Below are positions 1 to 13,179 of a stretch of DNA of 64,000 nt, piece after piece. How positions within the stretch are numbered: the stretch's first letter is position 1; every line of letters begins with the position of its first letter. The DNA is from Aulostomus chinensis (Eukaryota; Chordata; Actinopteri; Syngnathiformes; Aulostomidae). Below the pieces are notes generated by a model that worked only from the letters and a program-made list of their open reading frames with translations, was not told where the DNA came from and ran no database searches. The DNA is taken from assembly GCA_037954235.1 (NCBI GenBank), contig JBBMOA010000015.1, forward strand, positions 4,508,501 through 4,572,500, given 5' to 3'. The position numbers were made by a program, and so were the translations under genes.

Positions 1-135
1 TTCTACATATGTTACATTTTCTCTGTAAACATTCCCCTCCACTGTTCGCCAGAGCAGCACCGCTAAAAATAAATGTGTGTACTTTTGCATGATATGCAAG
101 ATGTCTTACTGTGTGTATTTGTTCTCCTTTGGCAG

Positions 136-296
136 ATGCTGAAACAGCCCAGAAAGCTTTGCAGTTGGTCCATGGATACCGGTTGCTAGGGAAACCTTTG
201 GTGATTGAATTTGGCCGTGAGCGAAAGGAAGAGGAGAAAGAGAGGGAGGATGTGAAGGAGGAGGAGCGATCAAAAACAGTGAATGTTTATTCTTGA
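136..296 (+). CDS. rbm41: RRM protein, last coding exon (rbm41-like), partial
   Basis: Only the 3'-terminal coding exon lies in the window. It follows a TTTGGCAG acceptor at 128-135, completes a split GAT codon and ends at TGA 294-296. The encoded tail (about 53 residues) has the end of an RNA recognition motif: the last helix (ETAQKALQLVHGY) and the fourth beta strand (GKPLVIEFGR), then a very acidic/lysine-rich tail. The beta-4 sequence and the neighbouring claudin-2-type gene match RBM41, which sits beside CLDN2 on human Xq22. RBM41 is a paralogue of the U11/U12-65K protein (RNPC3) and is thought to bind U12-type snRNA in the nucleus. RNPC3 is the main alternative, since the RNP1/RNP2 motifs lie upstream of the window. 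The family (C-terminal RRM) is seen in sequence; the exact name rests on recall of homologues and synteny. Confidence 0.72.
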
Positions 297-3200
297 CAAT
301 GACACTCGTGCTGCAGGAGCTACTTATTGTTTAATTTTAATAATCACCTATTTTGTACAAAATTGTTTTTTTTGTCATGAGTTGCCGTAACCTATTATCA
401 TTATTATTATCATCATCTTTACTATTGCCTTTTTTTAGCGTGACATTGTAATACTTTTTGAAGTACATTAATGACGGCAGAGCTAAAAACGAGGGAGAAC
501 AAATGCACTCGTGAGATCGTTCATGTTATTGCTACGCTATTGAACTCACCGGCGCTATGACATCACTGCCTATTGTGTCTGTTATAATCCCACCAGCTGC
601 TCTCAATATGATCGGTTGTCTCAGAGAAAGTAAATAACAGTTTTATTTCGAAATACAACCAGATTTATGTCTTTGTGTTCTGTTCTAACTTCATTTGTAG
701 CAATTGTTTTGGGGTATGACAAGGTCTCCAGACAGCAGATAATATTACTGGACTGATCATATAAGGCACGCATCTTTGTATTTTTAATTTTATTGCCTCC
801 TTTATATGTTTTTTAATGAATACCTTATGTGACCTATAGGACTCCAGTCAGTACCACATTTTGGTTCTAGACCAGAAATGTAGGACACACCTCTCTGTTT
901 ATTGAATTCCGTGTGCTCCTATATTTTGTATGAATATTTTTTTGTTCTCTCAAACTTGCTGGCACATGAGGGACAGGGACATTTTCACATATCCAGCTGG
1001 TTGTAGGTTGTTAGTCTTTCCCATCCCAGTGTGTGTACGCGCGCGTGTGTGTGTGTGCGCGTGCGTGCACGTGCCCCAGTTTTCTCCGGCGTTCTCCCGG
1101 TCAGATGCATGTTGATTGAACCAGTTCACTCTCTAAACCTGAAATAGAAACATTCTGTTTGGACTTTGGACACTTAGACATTGAGGAAAACTAAGCATTT
1201 AAAATGAGGTCACACACACAAACGCTTCCCTCCGCGAGCCCTCAGCTCACTTCTGTATTTGCTGATGTCTCTGCCAGCAAAGTGCAGATACAGTGACAGA
1301 GCTCTTGCCTCATATGGAAAGTGGATGCATCCTGTATTGAATCATATTTGTGTTGTAAGGTAACAATAATTTGATTTCTATCCACAGTTTGGAATTTACG
1401 ACCCAACAGTCACCTGTTGTGTCTCTCAGCTGATGGTGGGAGTTCAGCACTATTCAGTCAAACCGTTTCTAAACGATTTCCAAACCGTGTGAGAGTCGGT
1501 CCCACGGTCCAGCCTCTGAGCTGAAACTGTATATTGAGCGAGGGAGGAGAGAGAAAGAAAAAAAAACCTGGATCTTTGTTGGTTTAGGTTTATTTGTCTC
1601 AGCTTCTGTTTGCCTTCAGTTCAGGGTTGTGATCCTTTTTTTTTTTTTTTTTTTATACTTAACTTCCCTTGGCGGTCGACCGTCCGCGTCACATTCTGAC
1701 ATCTCCTAATCATCCAAGCATTTCTGGATGTGATGACACACCCAGTTCATCTCATACAACAGCACTTTTATTCATAACCTCAAGTTTCTCTGTAAAGCCT
1801 CCACAAACTTTTCCCAATTTTCACATTCCCTGGCGTCAAATACATCAAGTTTGTTTGCTTGGTTTTTTTTTTTACACTAAAATTAAATCAAGAGCCCAAT
1901 GAAACAACCGGTGCTCCAGTGAGGTGGTGAACATCTTGTGCTCTATTTATTTATAACAAAATGTAACATGTTCTGTTGTTTACATACATAAACCCCTTTA
2001 CAGCACCAGACATCCTTTATGAAATGATGAAACGATATGGTTGGAGCAGGGGTTTTTTTAGGAAGTAGCGCTCCACTCCGGCAACAGATGTTCTCTGATG
2101 ACCGCAGTGTTTATGACCTGAGAAAATGAGTAAAATTAGCAAACAGTCATAGATGTTATAAGATGAGTAAACTTTGCCACCGTGATTTGACGGCGATGAC
2201 CATATTTGGGAGGGTGGCGCATCGCTCTCCTGATTCAGAACTTAAGTTGTCAGTCCCGAGGAAGCCACGACCCCGTATGTACCCTCCCTGAGTGTTTTAC
2301 TCCAAGTGAGACCAAAATTTGCCACAAAAAAATAAAATAAAATCATGCTGCAGAAAAACAAGACCATAAGCCAGCATTTGAGACCATGAATTTATCAGGA
2401 AAATGTCACCTGAAGTTATGAAACAAGTGAGATTAGGATCATTTTCTCATGGCAATGCAGAATAACACCACCACCAAACCCTCCAACCATACAAGTTGCT
2501 TGTTACGGCCCTCTGATATGGCACTTTTTTTTTTATTTTGGCACGGTCTGTTTAAGTCTAGGGTTGTTTAGGCAAAGATACTGGTTTGGGTTCAGCTGTT
2601 TGAAAGTAAGATAGGAGGCCAACCCTCACCACTGGCCGTACAAAATCAACAGCCGGCTCCCACTGTCGCAGCCGTGCTGCATCCAAATATCCCATCAAAG
2701 CAGCTTCCTCCTCTCAGCAGCCTCCAACATGAGTCTCCTGCTCCACACTTGCATCCATCCGGCGCTCCCTCCATCAATGCACACAGATTTTTCTCTCATT
2801 TTCATTGATTTCATGTGATTTTTCAACATAACGGTGGTCCAAATTACTAGGATGACATCAGTTACAAGAATATAGGTAATTCTATCACCGGTAGGTACGT
2901 TTTTCCAACTACAGCCCTCTAGCTCTCAAAGTTTTATCTGAAGTCATTTCAGCACATCTGCTTGTATGTAGTTGCACATATATGCTGCTTTTTGTGCACG
3001 TGTGACAGTTTACAGTGTCTGGAAAGGAAGCTCAGCATGTTAAACATACATGTTGCAGTGTATCGATGTCATGAGAGTCACTGTTGTCTGTCACAGTCCT
3101 CTGAAATTCCACAATCGAACCTTTAGAACAACAGTAAAATCCTAAACTTCCAGAAAGGTAATAAAACCCACTGAGAGCCTTCCGCTGTTCTGAATATCTC

Positions 3201-3661
3201 CAGTCCCGTGACACTGTCGGCTCGTGTCACGTCAAGTCCTTGCTCCGTGCTGCTCCTTCAGGTTCATGTTTGAACTTCAAATGATGCATTGGAAGTTTTT
3301 TTGTGTTCCGCAGCCTTGAGTCGTGTCCACTTCCACAAGCGTGATACGAGACTAGAAACGCGTCGCCTACGGCAACCACACTTGAGAACAGTCACAGTCA
3401 AGTAGGAGACATCTTGTGTCCTGCAGTGGAACTTTTGAAATGAGATATGCATATTAATTGGTGATAATAATCATAAAAAAAACATGGTGGAGACAAATTA
3501 ATATTCAAACTTTTAAAATATGTCCAGATATTAAAGGTTCCATCATGTGTTTGCCTGTTCTGTCATACATAAAACAGCTAAATAATAATAATAATAAAAC
3601 AGTATAAATACATGTGAATGAGCAGAAGTTGTCAGGGAAGTGGCGGGACGATGGAGTGACC
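297..3661. other. 3' UTRs and convergent intergenic space, rbm41-like / claudin
   Basis: No coding exon was recognised. The left part should be the 3' UTR of the RRM gene; no AATAAA lies close to its stop, only a weak AGTAAA at 629-634. The right part should be the 3' UTR of the minus-strand claudin; minus-strand AATAAA motifs lie at 2532-2537 and 1946-1951. A TG/CG-rich dinucleotide stretch lies at about 1031-1064, and poly-T runs at about 1637-1654 and 2526-2534. The short open frames here have no family likeness. Confidence 0.5.
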
Positions 3662-4483
3662 TCAGACATATCCTGTGATGTCATATCCTGCCGCAGTAGG
3701 TTTCTTGGCTCCCTGGAGTCCACGACCACTTGCCTGTGAGCTGCCACTGGTGCTGCGGACCAGCGTCTGCCCCCTGCTGGCCGTGTTGATGCCTCCCGCC
3801 TGCAGGGTGGGGTTGCGGTAGGTCTGGGAGGTTGTTTGTACCCCTGTACCCAACACGACACCTCCTACTGGATAGGGGTATCCGCCACCATGTCGTCGCC
3901 CACGACCACCGTCCTGCTTCTCGCAGCACGACACACACAGCACCCCCCCTCCCAGCATGGAGATGAGCGCGGAGGCCAGACCAACATACAGGCACTCGCC
4001 CAGCTCAAACTTCATGCTGGAAGGTATGTTGGGTCGATAAAAGGTCTGGACCACCTCATGTGTGGTCCATGACACAGGTATGAGCGATAGGAAGCCTGCA
4101 GCCAGAAACAGGCCTCCACCTGCACCTGCGACACGACTCTTTGTTGCGCCTGAGCCGTCCAGGCAGAGAGTGCACTGCATCCCCAGGACTGCAATGGCGA
4201 TGGCAAGGACGGACAACACCAAGGAGATGACCATGAGGGCACGAGACGCCTGCAAATCGGCGGGCAGCGCCAGCATGGAGTTGTAAGTCTCACACTGGAA
4301 GGACCCCGTGCTCTGGTAGACGCACTCCATCCACAAGCCCCTCATGTTGACCACCGCCGTGACGATGTTGGAGCCAATGTGGGCAGAGATTTGCCAGTAT
4401 GGAAGCACAGTGGTGACCACGGTACCCAGCATCCCCAGTAGGCCCAGGAAGAAGCCCATCAGCTCCAGAGCTGCTGATGCCAT
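3662..4483 (-). CDS. cldn2: claudin, claudin-2/14 type tight-junction protein
   Basis: This is an intact, uninterrupted 273-residue frame. I start it at the second in-frame ATG (4481-4483) because the protein then opens MASAALELMGFF, the family's normal N-terminus, with a good GCCATGG context; a possible 5'-UTR splice acceptor (CTCTCTCCAG) lies just upstream. Claudins are four-pass membrane proteins that build tight-junction strands and set paracellular ion selectivity. Visible hallmarks are W30, GLW 49-51, C54 and C64 in the first extracellular loop, R81 after it, four hydrophobic segments (about 7-27, 82-102, 119-139, 163-185), and a C-terminal PDZ ligand ending GYV. The SWTTHEVVQTFY stretch is claudin-14-like, while the ending and the rbm41 neighbour favour claudin-2. 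The single coding exon fits both. The cytoplasmic tail is long and Gly/Ser-rich, making the protein longer than the usual 230-240 residues. Claudin identity is certain; the paralogue number is inferred. Confidence 0.9.
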   Translation of the reverse strand: MASAALELMGFFLGLLGMLGTVVTTVLPYWQISAHIGSNIVTAVVNMRGLWMECVYQSTGSFQCETYNSMLALPADLQASRALMVISLVLSVLAIAIAVLGMQCTLCLDGSGATKSRVAGAGGGLFLAAGFLSLIPVSWTTHEVVQTFYRPNIPSSMKFELGECLYVGLASALISMLGGGVLCVSCCEKQDGGRGRRHGGGYPYPVGGVVLGTGVQTTSQTYRNPTLQAGGINTASRGQTLVRSTSGSSQASGRGLQGAKKPTAAGYDITGYV

Positions 4484-7400
4484 GGCAACAACTGACCTGG
4501 AGAGAGCAGCTCCTGGATGCCGCAAAGAATATTTGTGGGAGAACAGGTGGAGTCAAAGCTTTGCTGTTAATGGCGTCACACATCTGTTTAACATCTGGTC
4601 ATCTGCTCTGTTCTCTCTCAGTCCAACTGGTCGAGGCAGATGGCCGCTCACCCTGAGTCTGCTGCTGGTTGTCCTCACCACTGTTGCTTACTCACAAGGA
4701 ATTTGTTTTATAAAAAGAAAAGTGTGGTTTGCTCTTGCTCGATATAAAAAAAAAACCTCATAAAAAGCACCTTCAATTACTATGAAATTAAATTGAAATC
4801 AGGTCAAACTCAGATCTTTTCTGGAAGTAAATAAGTTCATCTTGTGTCAACCAAAACCTGTAAGCATGAGCTCAGCTGAAATTGAAGGGAAGTGGTCCAA
4901 ATGAGAGTCAGCAAAGGTGTCCGTTTTTACTGTTACACACGAGATGCAGCTATTTTTATCCTCCTCATGTCCGCCTGCATGTCATTTGTGCATCAGATCC
5001 TAAATAAATAAATACGTTTGATAAAAAAACCACCACAATCAGTAGCACACTAAACATTGCATACTAATTTGCAGCGATTGTCATATTCCTTTATATATCA
5101 GATTGAATACACGCAGTAAATGTCAAATGTCGGTGGTTTAAGTATTCGTGTTTACGTCCGCGACTGCTTCTGTTTTTATGCTTGTGGATTCTTCAAAACA
5201 GTGAAATCGCTTGACTATAGAACTCAATGACTGTTTCAAATGCTGCTAAGTTACATTAGTGCCTGTCTAAATGCTACATTACTTCAAAGCAGGTGGCATA
5301 TATTATTACCAGCGATAATTTGTTGTTGTTGTTGTTCTGAAAATGAATCCGTCTTTGTCATCCACAGCCCAGTCCCCAGTGTTCCTCCTGCCATCGGCTC
5401 CCTCCCTGCCCTCATGTTCTCCCACTTGATTCTTGTTGTGTCATCAGCAGATTTTGTATCTAAGATTTTGTAAGTTCAGTTTCACATTGTCAGATCCTGT
5501 ATTTCGCCTCACCTGGGATTTCCTACCTGCTGGCTGCCTTTAACCCGATTTGTTTGAGTTTGGGTTGTTTTTTTTGTTTTGTTTTGTTGTTGTTTTTGTA
5601 CAATAAATCCATTCCTGACTCCTGTTTCTGCCGGCTGCTGCTGTTTATCCCCACCACTTCATTCACTAAGTACTTTCTCCCCGTGTACATTTTCTCAGTA
5701 GTGATACAGTAGCATGCAGCCCACTCTCGTGTGTTACCTGAGACTGCAGCAGCTTACCGAGGGGTTCCTGCAGGAGCAGTAGCCGAGGATGAGGAGGTAG
5801 AGAATGAAGAAACAGCAGCGTTTGCAGCTTGTGCAGCCAGTGTTTAGGCAGCCACGAAAAAAAAAAAGAAAACGCTTTTAGAAGAAGTTCATCTGCTTAT
5901 GTGAAAAAAAAGTCCTCCGAATTTACAGCCTCTTGCATGAGACAACTGTGTCCCCTTACGACTAAAATACTACCAGACAAGCGCTCCTGCTCATTGTCTC
6001 CTGCCTCTGTCTTAGTCAGATGCTCTGCTGTCACCTCCCGTCATGCACACACACACTGGCACACACGTTGACACTGACACCTCTGACAGTGACACACTCA
6101 TTACACACAGTTTCATGCTTGTTACCAGTCAGGTTAATCATTAGCTCATCGGTCATTCCTCCAAAACAGACCTTTGGTACACCATTGGCAGCAGCTCGCT
6201 CCAAAAACAAAAAACAGGTTGCCTTGACAGAGGAGGGAGGTTTCATTCCAGCCACTGTAAGAGAGAGAATGTTTCATTTAGCTGCACAGTTGAGTCAAAT
6301 CTTTCTTTCAGCAAACCAAGCGATGGTCATACATTACTTTTGTGAAAAGAGGAAGACTCAAACTAGTTGTTCTTTGATGTTCGAAGGAAATTGTCTCGAT
6401 TCAGTCTGCAGTCAGAGAAATGCTTGCGAGCATTTTTATATTTTCATTAAAATCGGCGCTGAAACAAACTAACCTCAGGGAAGGAAAATGAGAATCCTTC
6501 CTTTTTAGTTTAATTTAAAGTTGTTTTTTTTTCTCCATTCTACATTTTGTAGTCGTAAGTTTCTCTCTCATTTCCCACTCTGAGACAAGAAAGTGTGAGG
6601 AAGGAGCCAGAGAACTAAACATAAACTTGATGAAGGTTTTACTTTGATTTTTGTCGTGTTGCTTCTTTCCTCTGTAACCTTAGTTCACTTTTTTTGCTTT
6701 GTCTTTTCCCAGCAAGTAGGAACCAGTTCTATTCAGGACTCTCGGAACCTTGGTGCCAGCCAGGCAACCACCCTGTTCCTCCTCATGTTTCCAGCATGAG
6801 CATTAACGAGGGCACGTAATCACTTTTGCTTTCGACTGGGAACCAAAGTTTCAAGTTGCAAACCAAGTTATTTTTGGTCAAAATTCTCTAAATTAGAAGT
6901 TAGAAATTCAGCATGCAAACCCCAACTGGACCAACTCCCCACCGGCGGAAAAAGGACAAACTCAGGTAGATCAATTATAATTAATTGAGGATTAATCATG
7001 TAACCTGTTTTTGGTCTGATAACATTTGGAAAGTCTGAAGGGTTGTAAAGTTATATTTAATCACATCAGTTAGCAGAGAGCTAATCTTCGGAGGCCAATG
7101 TGCTGCCGTGGGCGCCATGTAAATTTAGCTCTGCTGGCTGATGTGAACACCAATCAACATCTGTGACAACATCTGTGACATGTCCCTCCCTCGCTTTGTG
7201 TTTCCAGTGAAAACACAGTTTCTCCAGGTCCTTCCAAAAAAAAAAAAAAAAAAAAGGAAATCTCCTATGACATCACCTACCAGATTCACTGGGTAATCAA
7301 CTTGAAGACTGCAGATGCATCACATCATAAAACCAAATCCTACGTACCATAGAAGTGTTTCTCCAGAGAGGACACGCCTTCCCCTGTCAATCACACGCCA

Positions 7401-9600
7401 TCAGAGTGCGTCTCAGTTTCACTGTTGATCAGGTCCTCAAGACTTTGGTCGCTATTCCCTCCAATCGGACCTCGCATGGCAGCAGCGTCATAATGGGATT
7501 AGCGTGTAATCCGGCCACTTCCCCTCAGAAGCAGTCGGAGAGGGCAACGTCCACACATTCAGGAACACTGGGCCATTATTGTAAACCTCAGAGGGACGTT
7601 ATCTGGTCACACTGCATATTAATGAGGCAGCTCAGCCCGTGACCCTTTGTCATAGTGTTGTGAATGAGCTGAAGAGCCGTAACAGTTGAGTAAAACATCA
7701 GAAAGAGAGGGTGTCATGTTGTCATGCATGCAGGATGGAAAACACGCATTTAAAAAAACTGTTACAGAGGGCACCTGTGTAAGCTAATCTCCTTTACAGC
7801 CTGTTTTGAAGGATTTCCACGAGATTTTGGAACCTGGCTGCAGGAATTTGCTTCCATTCATCCATTAAGAGTTTCAGTGAGGTCAGCAGCGGCGAAGGAA
7901 GTATTCACACGCTTTAGTTACCACACTGTAAAAACACTCTGCTGTGAGTAAAAGTCCTGCACTGAAGCGATTATGTAAAATGATATGACTGCAAAAAAAC
8001 AAGTCTTAGGTGATCAAATGTTCCTGATGCAGTCAGTTGATGTCGTGGTCAAGATGTGAAATGGATGTTATTTTCAGGTCAAACAGGTTGTATCCTTTTG
8101 TAACACTTCAAAAGTTTTAACAGTGGAGTAAATAAAGCTACAATTCTGTACACTCATAATCATATTTTTCTTTAATTTATACATCTAAATGTAGTTATTA
8201 TTGCTAAAGTTATGTATATAAGACAATAACATCTAAAAGAAAATTTGTAATTAGGAAATTATGAATTTAAATCTGTGGGAAAAGGAAAAGCAGCCCTTGA
8301 GAAGTTGAAACTGGGGGCTAATCTGTAGTCTAGCTCCTTACAGGCCTTTTACTGACCTCTAGTGGTCAAGATGAAGAACTGCACTACTTCCAAAAACAGC
8401 GTGTCGTGGCATGTTTGGCTCAGCTGTCAACATGTGCTAAACTGCAACTTAAACATTTGGTATAAAATGTGACCAGGTGTCCTTTTCACATTCAGTCTCT
8501 GGCCACTGTGGAGCTGAACAACAACATGCAACTCTGCTGCTTCATCAGGCCAAGTTTGTTTAGTAACTAAAGTCTGCCACACAACTGCAGCCTCAGTGGC
8601 ATCAAGAGGGAATAGAAAGCTATCAGGGGATGATTCCTCCCTCTTTTGCATAAAGCATTTATCACCTTTTAAAGATGATTATTGATTATTTGTGCATCCC
8701 ATACCTTGTTTGGTGCCTCCAGCAGAAGGAGCAAAATCAGCCTCCTTCTGAATTCATTTTTCTTTTCTTTTTTTTTTAAAAAAAAAATTAAATTCACACA
8801 GTTCAATAATGACATGGTTTGGTTCTGTTTTGTCTGCCGACGCCTGTGCACTGTTTGCTAGTTGTTGGACAAGAGTTTTGAAGCGGTTATCAGATGATTA
8901 AATACTCAACAATAAATAATTCCGTAATTAATGGAAATGTTTGGAGAAATGAGTTGATTCATTTCATTTTTATTATGAAAATTGATATATCACACAACCA
9001 ACCGTTTGATTGACACATCTGTGTTAAAGTAAAAAAAAAAAAAAAGAGCTGCTTCTTATGAACAATGTCAATAAATCTTTTGATATTTCTGGATTTGAAG
9101 TGGATTTACATTCCGTTCAGTTAAGAACTTTAACTGTCAAGAGGGAAGTTTGAATTTAAGTCAACAGAACAACAACAACGACAAAGAAACAATAAAACAC
9201 AATAAAACAAAGACATAAAACACCATAGCTGCACACGACCACAGTCGACTCAAACATTCTAACACATCACAAATATCCTCGTATGTGTCTCACAGAGAAC
9301 TTTCACCAAATTGCGTTAGGAATCTTTACGATTTAACTTTCCCCTGCCCATTACTGAAGTTGCTGACATACTTCTACTTGAAAAACAGCTCCGTATTTAC
9401 TTTTAGAGATGATTCTTTGATTCGGCGTATGTATAACACTTAAAACAGCACTTTATTCGGGTACATTTTTGACTTTTCAAATTGGTACAACAGATGTTCA
9501 ATGAACGCGCTTTTTTAGGGGGTGAAACAAGAGGTCGCCGGTTAAGTGCTACTTACAGTTGTAAAAATTGGGTTTCAATTATTCTATTTATGCCGAATGA
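4484..9600. other. intergenic region between claudin and clip2 (divergent)
   Basis: The two flanking genes are transcribed away from each other, so this stretch should carry the claudin promoter with any 5' non-coding exon, and the distal clip2 upstream region. No coding exon could be supported. It holds a GT/T-rich block with a canonical AATAAA at about 5602-5607 that may be a retroelement 3' end or an old transcript end, poly-A runs at about 7236-7255 and 9031-9044, and otherwise AT-leaning unique sequence. Confidence 0.4.
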
Positions 9601-9759
9601 AAGGGAGCACCAATGATTAGGACCTGTGGGGAGTACTGCTTTTTTTGGGTCACGTATTTTGACGAACAAGCGAGAGCAAGTTTAAATCCTCACGCTTTTA
9701 AACGGGACACGTCACGAAAAAAAAATGGGTTCGTCTGTAGTCTACTCATCTTTCCCCCA

Positions 9760-10268
9760 GGAGGCTCTGCTTCCCGGCCCCCTTTGTTCAGTCTAGCCGG
9801 TGGGTTGAGTCAGAAGGAGGCTGTGCTAACCCCACAAATTCAGACAGTGTGTGGGAGCACCGACCACAAAAAGAGGAGACCGACAAATTATCAGCCGGGA
9901 GTGGATTTTAAACAAACACGGAGGGGGGAAAAGTTGCCTTTTCGGAATTGCTGATGCTGCGGCGGGGTGGTGACAGTTTTCAATCCCTGAAACGAGGCTA
10001 CGTGTCGGTTATCGATGCTCCTCGGTAGCTTCCTTAGCTGCCAGGCTGGAATGAAGTGGCAGGGCTAACTGCTAAGCCATCACCGGTCTGTCTCCCCCTG
10101 ACACCGTGCAGTTGTTGCCATCCTCCACGCGCTGACTCTCCCTTTCAGTTCCTGCTTCAGCATCCATATTTGCATCCCAGGGAGTGGCAACCATTAATCC
10201 TCCTTTCCCTGGGAGGAACAGCTAAAGTTCCCGGAAAATCTTCGGACTCTTTAATCGCACACAGGAAG
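9760..10268 (+). promoter_or_regulatory. clip2: probable clip2 promoter and untranslated exon 1
   Basis: This is a relatively GC- and CpG-richer block, in contrast to its AT-rich surroundings. It ends in a strong donor, AAG|GTGAGA, with the GT at 10269-10270. The next acceptor on this strand that leads to the clip2 start codon is at 12248-12249, so the block is best read as promoter plus a non-coding first exon, as in mammalian CLIP2, whose start codon lies in exon 2. The transcription start itself cannot be placed from sequence; the left limit given is approximate. Confidence 0.45.
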
Positions 10269-12249
10269 GTGAGATTTTTGTTTTTTTGTGCTGATTTCAT
10301 GTGGGATCTTTACCGTGGGAGGTGGTGGGGTGTTTTAAGTGAAGGGGAGCGTGGATGGACCACGTTGCCGCAGTAGCTACAACAATGGATCAAACTGGCG
10401 TTGGGTTACATTTGGTGGAGGTGCGCATTATCACCGGTTCCCATCCCCGCTGGCAGCAGAATCAGGTGTGGATCGGGAACGTAGGCCCACGCGTGAGAGG
10501 TAGAGCCTGGAAACCACCGCAGTAGACAGCCCGGGGCCTGATTTTTGTCTTAATTTATCATTCCCAAAAAAACTCATCATCCTCTTTAGATTTTGTATTG
10601 TTTTTGTGTCAAATAACACGGCTCAGAATGTGCTCGCCGCCCTTATCACTGTTAGATAAAATCCCCAACCAGATGTGCTAATTGTTGACTATTAAATCTT
10701 CTTTATGGAATTTGGGCCGTGAATTATTGTCCACTTGGGCACCACAGTGGCCCTCAGTCATTATAACCCTTGTGGTAAGTTGACCATGAGGTAATATACA
10801 TGCAGTGAGGTGTTATTAATGCACCGCCATCATTTTTATTATCTTTTAATTGGTTACCAGGTGAACATCAGTGTGTCAGCTGATACCCAGCCACTAAATG
10901 TGGCCAAGTGCCACCAAACACAGAACCAAACATGACGAAATCTGCGCCGTCTTAAGTGTTTGGTTGCAAGTTTCTCTGCCTTGCTCAAAGGTATTACAGT
11001 AGCAGTGTGGGATTGCCACATGGGAAAGAGCCTATTAATTTCCGTTCCCCCCTGTGGGTTCAGCAACCAAATAAGTCAAGTCTAGTTTTATTTATAGAAC
11101 CTAAAAATCACAGTTGCAGCAGGGGGCCTCAATCTGTACCAGGACCCCACCTCCCCGCCCCCCCCCCCCCAACATGAATGACACCTTTAAGATGGTCAAA
11201 GAAATGTCAGAAACCTGAAGGAGATGAGATTCCTCTCACCAAGCTGGGGATCTGCTCACCATAGATGCAGCTAACAAGTACTAAACGCATAATATTATAA
11301 AATGTACGCTGCCTGTTCGCCCAGTTAGCTCAGACTAATACAGGAAGTCACTTCTTCTTCACTGCTGTAAACCGGTAGTCTGCAGCTGACGTTGTTTGCA
11401 CCAGCAGCTCCCGTGTAACACCAGCAAAGAAGGATTTTATAAGTCAGGAATGCGTCAAATCATGTGACATCCTCCATCGTGTTTCAAGAAGCAAAAAAAA
11501 AAAAAATATATATATATATGTATATATATATTTATATTTATATAGACCCACAACACTTCTAGTCAATAGGATGACCGTGAGTTTGGAGTAATTTAGCCAA
11601 AAACACAGGTCTGTTTCGTTTGAAGTGTTTTAAGAGGCCGTTTTACCTGTAAATCTAGAGAATTTATTGCGGCTTTATGTTTCGTTTTGTTTTTCTTTCA
11701 CCCTTGCAACATTTTAGATTCATCCAGTGTTGCTAAAAATACACTTTTTTTTGTTGTTGTTGTTTTTTGGAAGTCATGCTTGGATAGAAAATCTTGATTT
11801 TTTTTTTTTTTTAAATTAGTGTCACGCGCACAGACGTGAAAAAAGAGGTCAAGAATCTGAACAGAAAGATTTCGTCGCCCTCTTAAAATAATTGGCTGTC
11901 GACAACTGGAGACAAAACATCATAAGGAGTTGGTTTAAGAAAAAAAAAATGTCAAAAGATGATTCAGGCAATGATTCCAAGAAGGCGACGATTTCTAACA
12001 AATAATATCAAACAAATATTCCAGCCTGATGCCGCAGAAGTTGCTGACCTACAACAAACGTTGCAGTGTCATGAGGACGGCCAAACATGTCTGGGTTTTG
12101 ACCAGACATGAAACCCAATGTGGATTAAATTAATTTATCACAATTATTTCAACCTTAAAGGAGAGCCGGCGGTTCCAGCTTGTCAGTTCTTCCAGGTTTG
12201 GAGGTTTCGCCCCTCATTTTTGGCTTAACCGTTTAATCTCCTCTGACAG
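10269..12249 (+). other. clip2: clip2 intron 1
   Basis: This is an inferred intron between the presumed untranslated exon and the start-codon exon. It holds a poly-C stretch at about 11157-11170, an A-run followed by an AT dinucleotide stretch at about 11493-11545, and several poly-T runs. No coding exon was seen. Confidence 0.4.
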
Positions 12250-12472
12250 TGAAGCATGGAGAGTGACAGCCGCCGCTCCCACATCTAGTGCCTGACCCAA
12301 AAGCCTTCGTCACCCAGGGAAGGAGCTCTCAGGTCCTGGCCGTCTCCCTGCTACTGTAGAATGAACATGCTCAAGTCCAGCGGATTGAAAATCCCTGGCC
12401 GTGGGCCCAAGCATTCCAGCCCAGTGGGAAGGACCTCTGCGGGTGGAACTTCTAGCCCCGTCCCTAAAGACA
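12250..12472 (+). CDS. clip2: clip2 exon 2: 5' UTR to 12360, start codon, N-terminus
   Basis: The acceptor CTCTGACAG ends at 12249 and the donor GTAAGT begins at 12473. Coding starts at ATG 12361; an in-frame second ATG at 12367 corresponds to the mammalian start. It encodes residues 1-37 and the first base of codon 38, a basic Ser/Pro/Gly region that mediates microtubule contacts in CLIPs. Confidence 0.85.
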
Positions 12473-13146
12473 GTAAGTTACTTCCTGCTGCTGACCTTGT
12501 GGAAACAAAAAAAAAAAAGACTTATGCCTTCCAGCTTCTCATCCCCGGAAGTGTGTCAGACCGTTGATTCATGTGGATGAGTCACCAGAGCACAGCTGCA
12601 GTTGGCCACATGTGTTCAAAGTGTTTTCATACAGGGAGATAAGAAAGCGACCAGCGCCAAGCTGTCAGGGTACCAGGAGAACGTCACGGTATTAAACTTG
12701 GTTCAAAAAGAAACAGTCCTAAGGCCCATAAAGGTGGACGTGAATCCTGATCTAACAGAGCAGGCACCCAGTGTTGCAGGCGCGTTAGTCACAGGAACTG
12801 AAACAACTGGTCAAGTTGTCTGATGTCAGAAAATCTCAAGGCCGTCAAATAATAATGTGATGTCTGTGCTTCGATATGCCCCGCCCCTTTATGTAATGCG
12901 TTCCTGGCAGCCTCTGACTTTGATCTCAGTCATTCTGCTTGTCATCTCAGTTACTGACATCTGGGTCGTTATGCCTGTCATCAGTGACATTCTGCCTCTC
13001 ATCTCAGACATTGTGTCTGTCATCAAGGCTTAGGCCTGATCACGCCGGACCTGTTTGCAACTCGTATCGTGAGTGTTGGCGCGTCGTTGCAGTCAATAAT
13101 CGTTGTCATTTATCGGAGTAGCCGCACTGCACTGAGCAAGCATCTC

Positions 13147-13179
<33 letters not shown>

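Noticed and set aside
2326..2344. Tandem AATAAA motifs as an rbm41-like poly(A) signal
   Set aside because: They lie about 2 kb past the stop in an A-rich simple stretch, so use cannot be argued from sequence alone.
4344..4763. 139-residue plus-strand frame opposite the claudin
   Set aside because: It is the antisense shadow of the claudin coding exon and its 5' flank.
5380..5640. Possible retroelement 3' end with AATAAA
   Set aside because: Suggestive T/G-rich tail and poly(A) signal only; no coding remnant or target duplication, so it is mentioned only within the intergenic entry.
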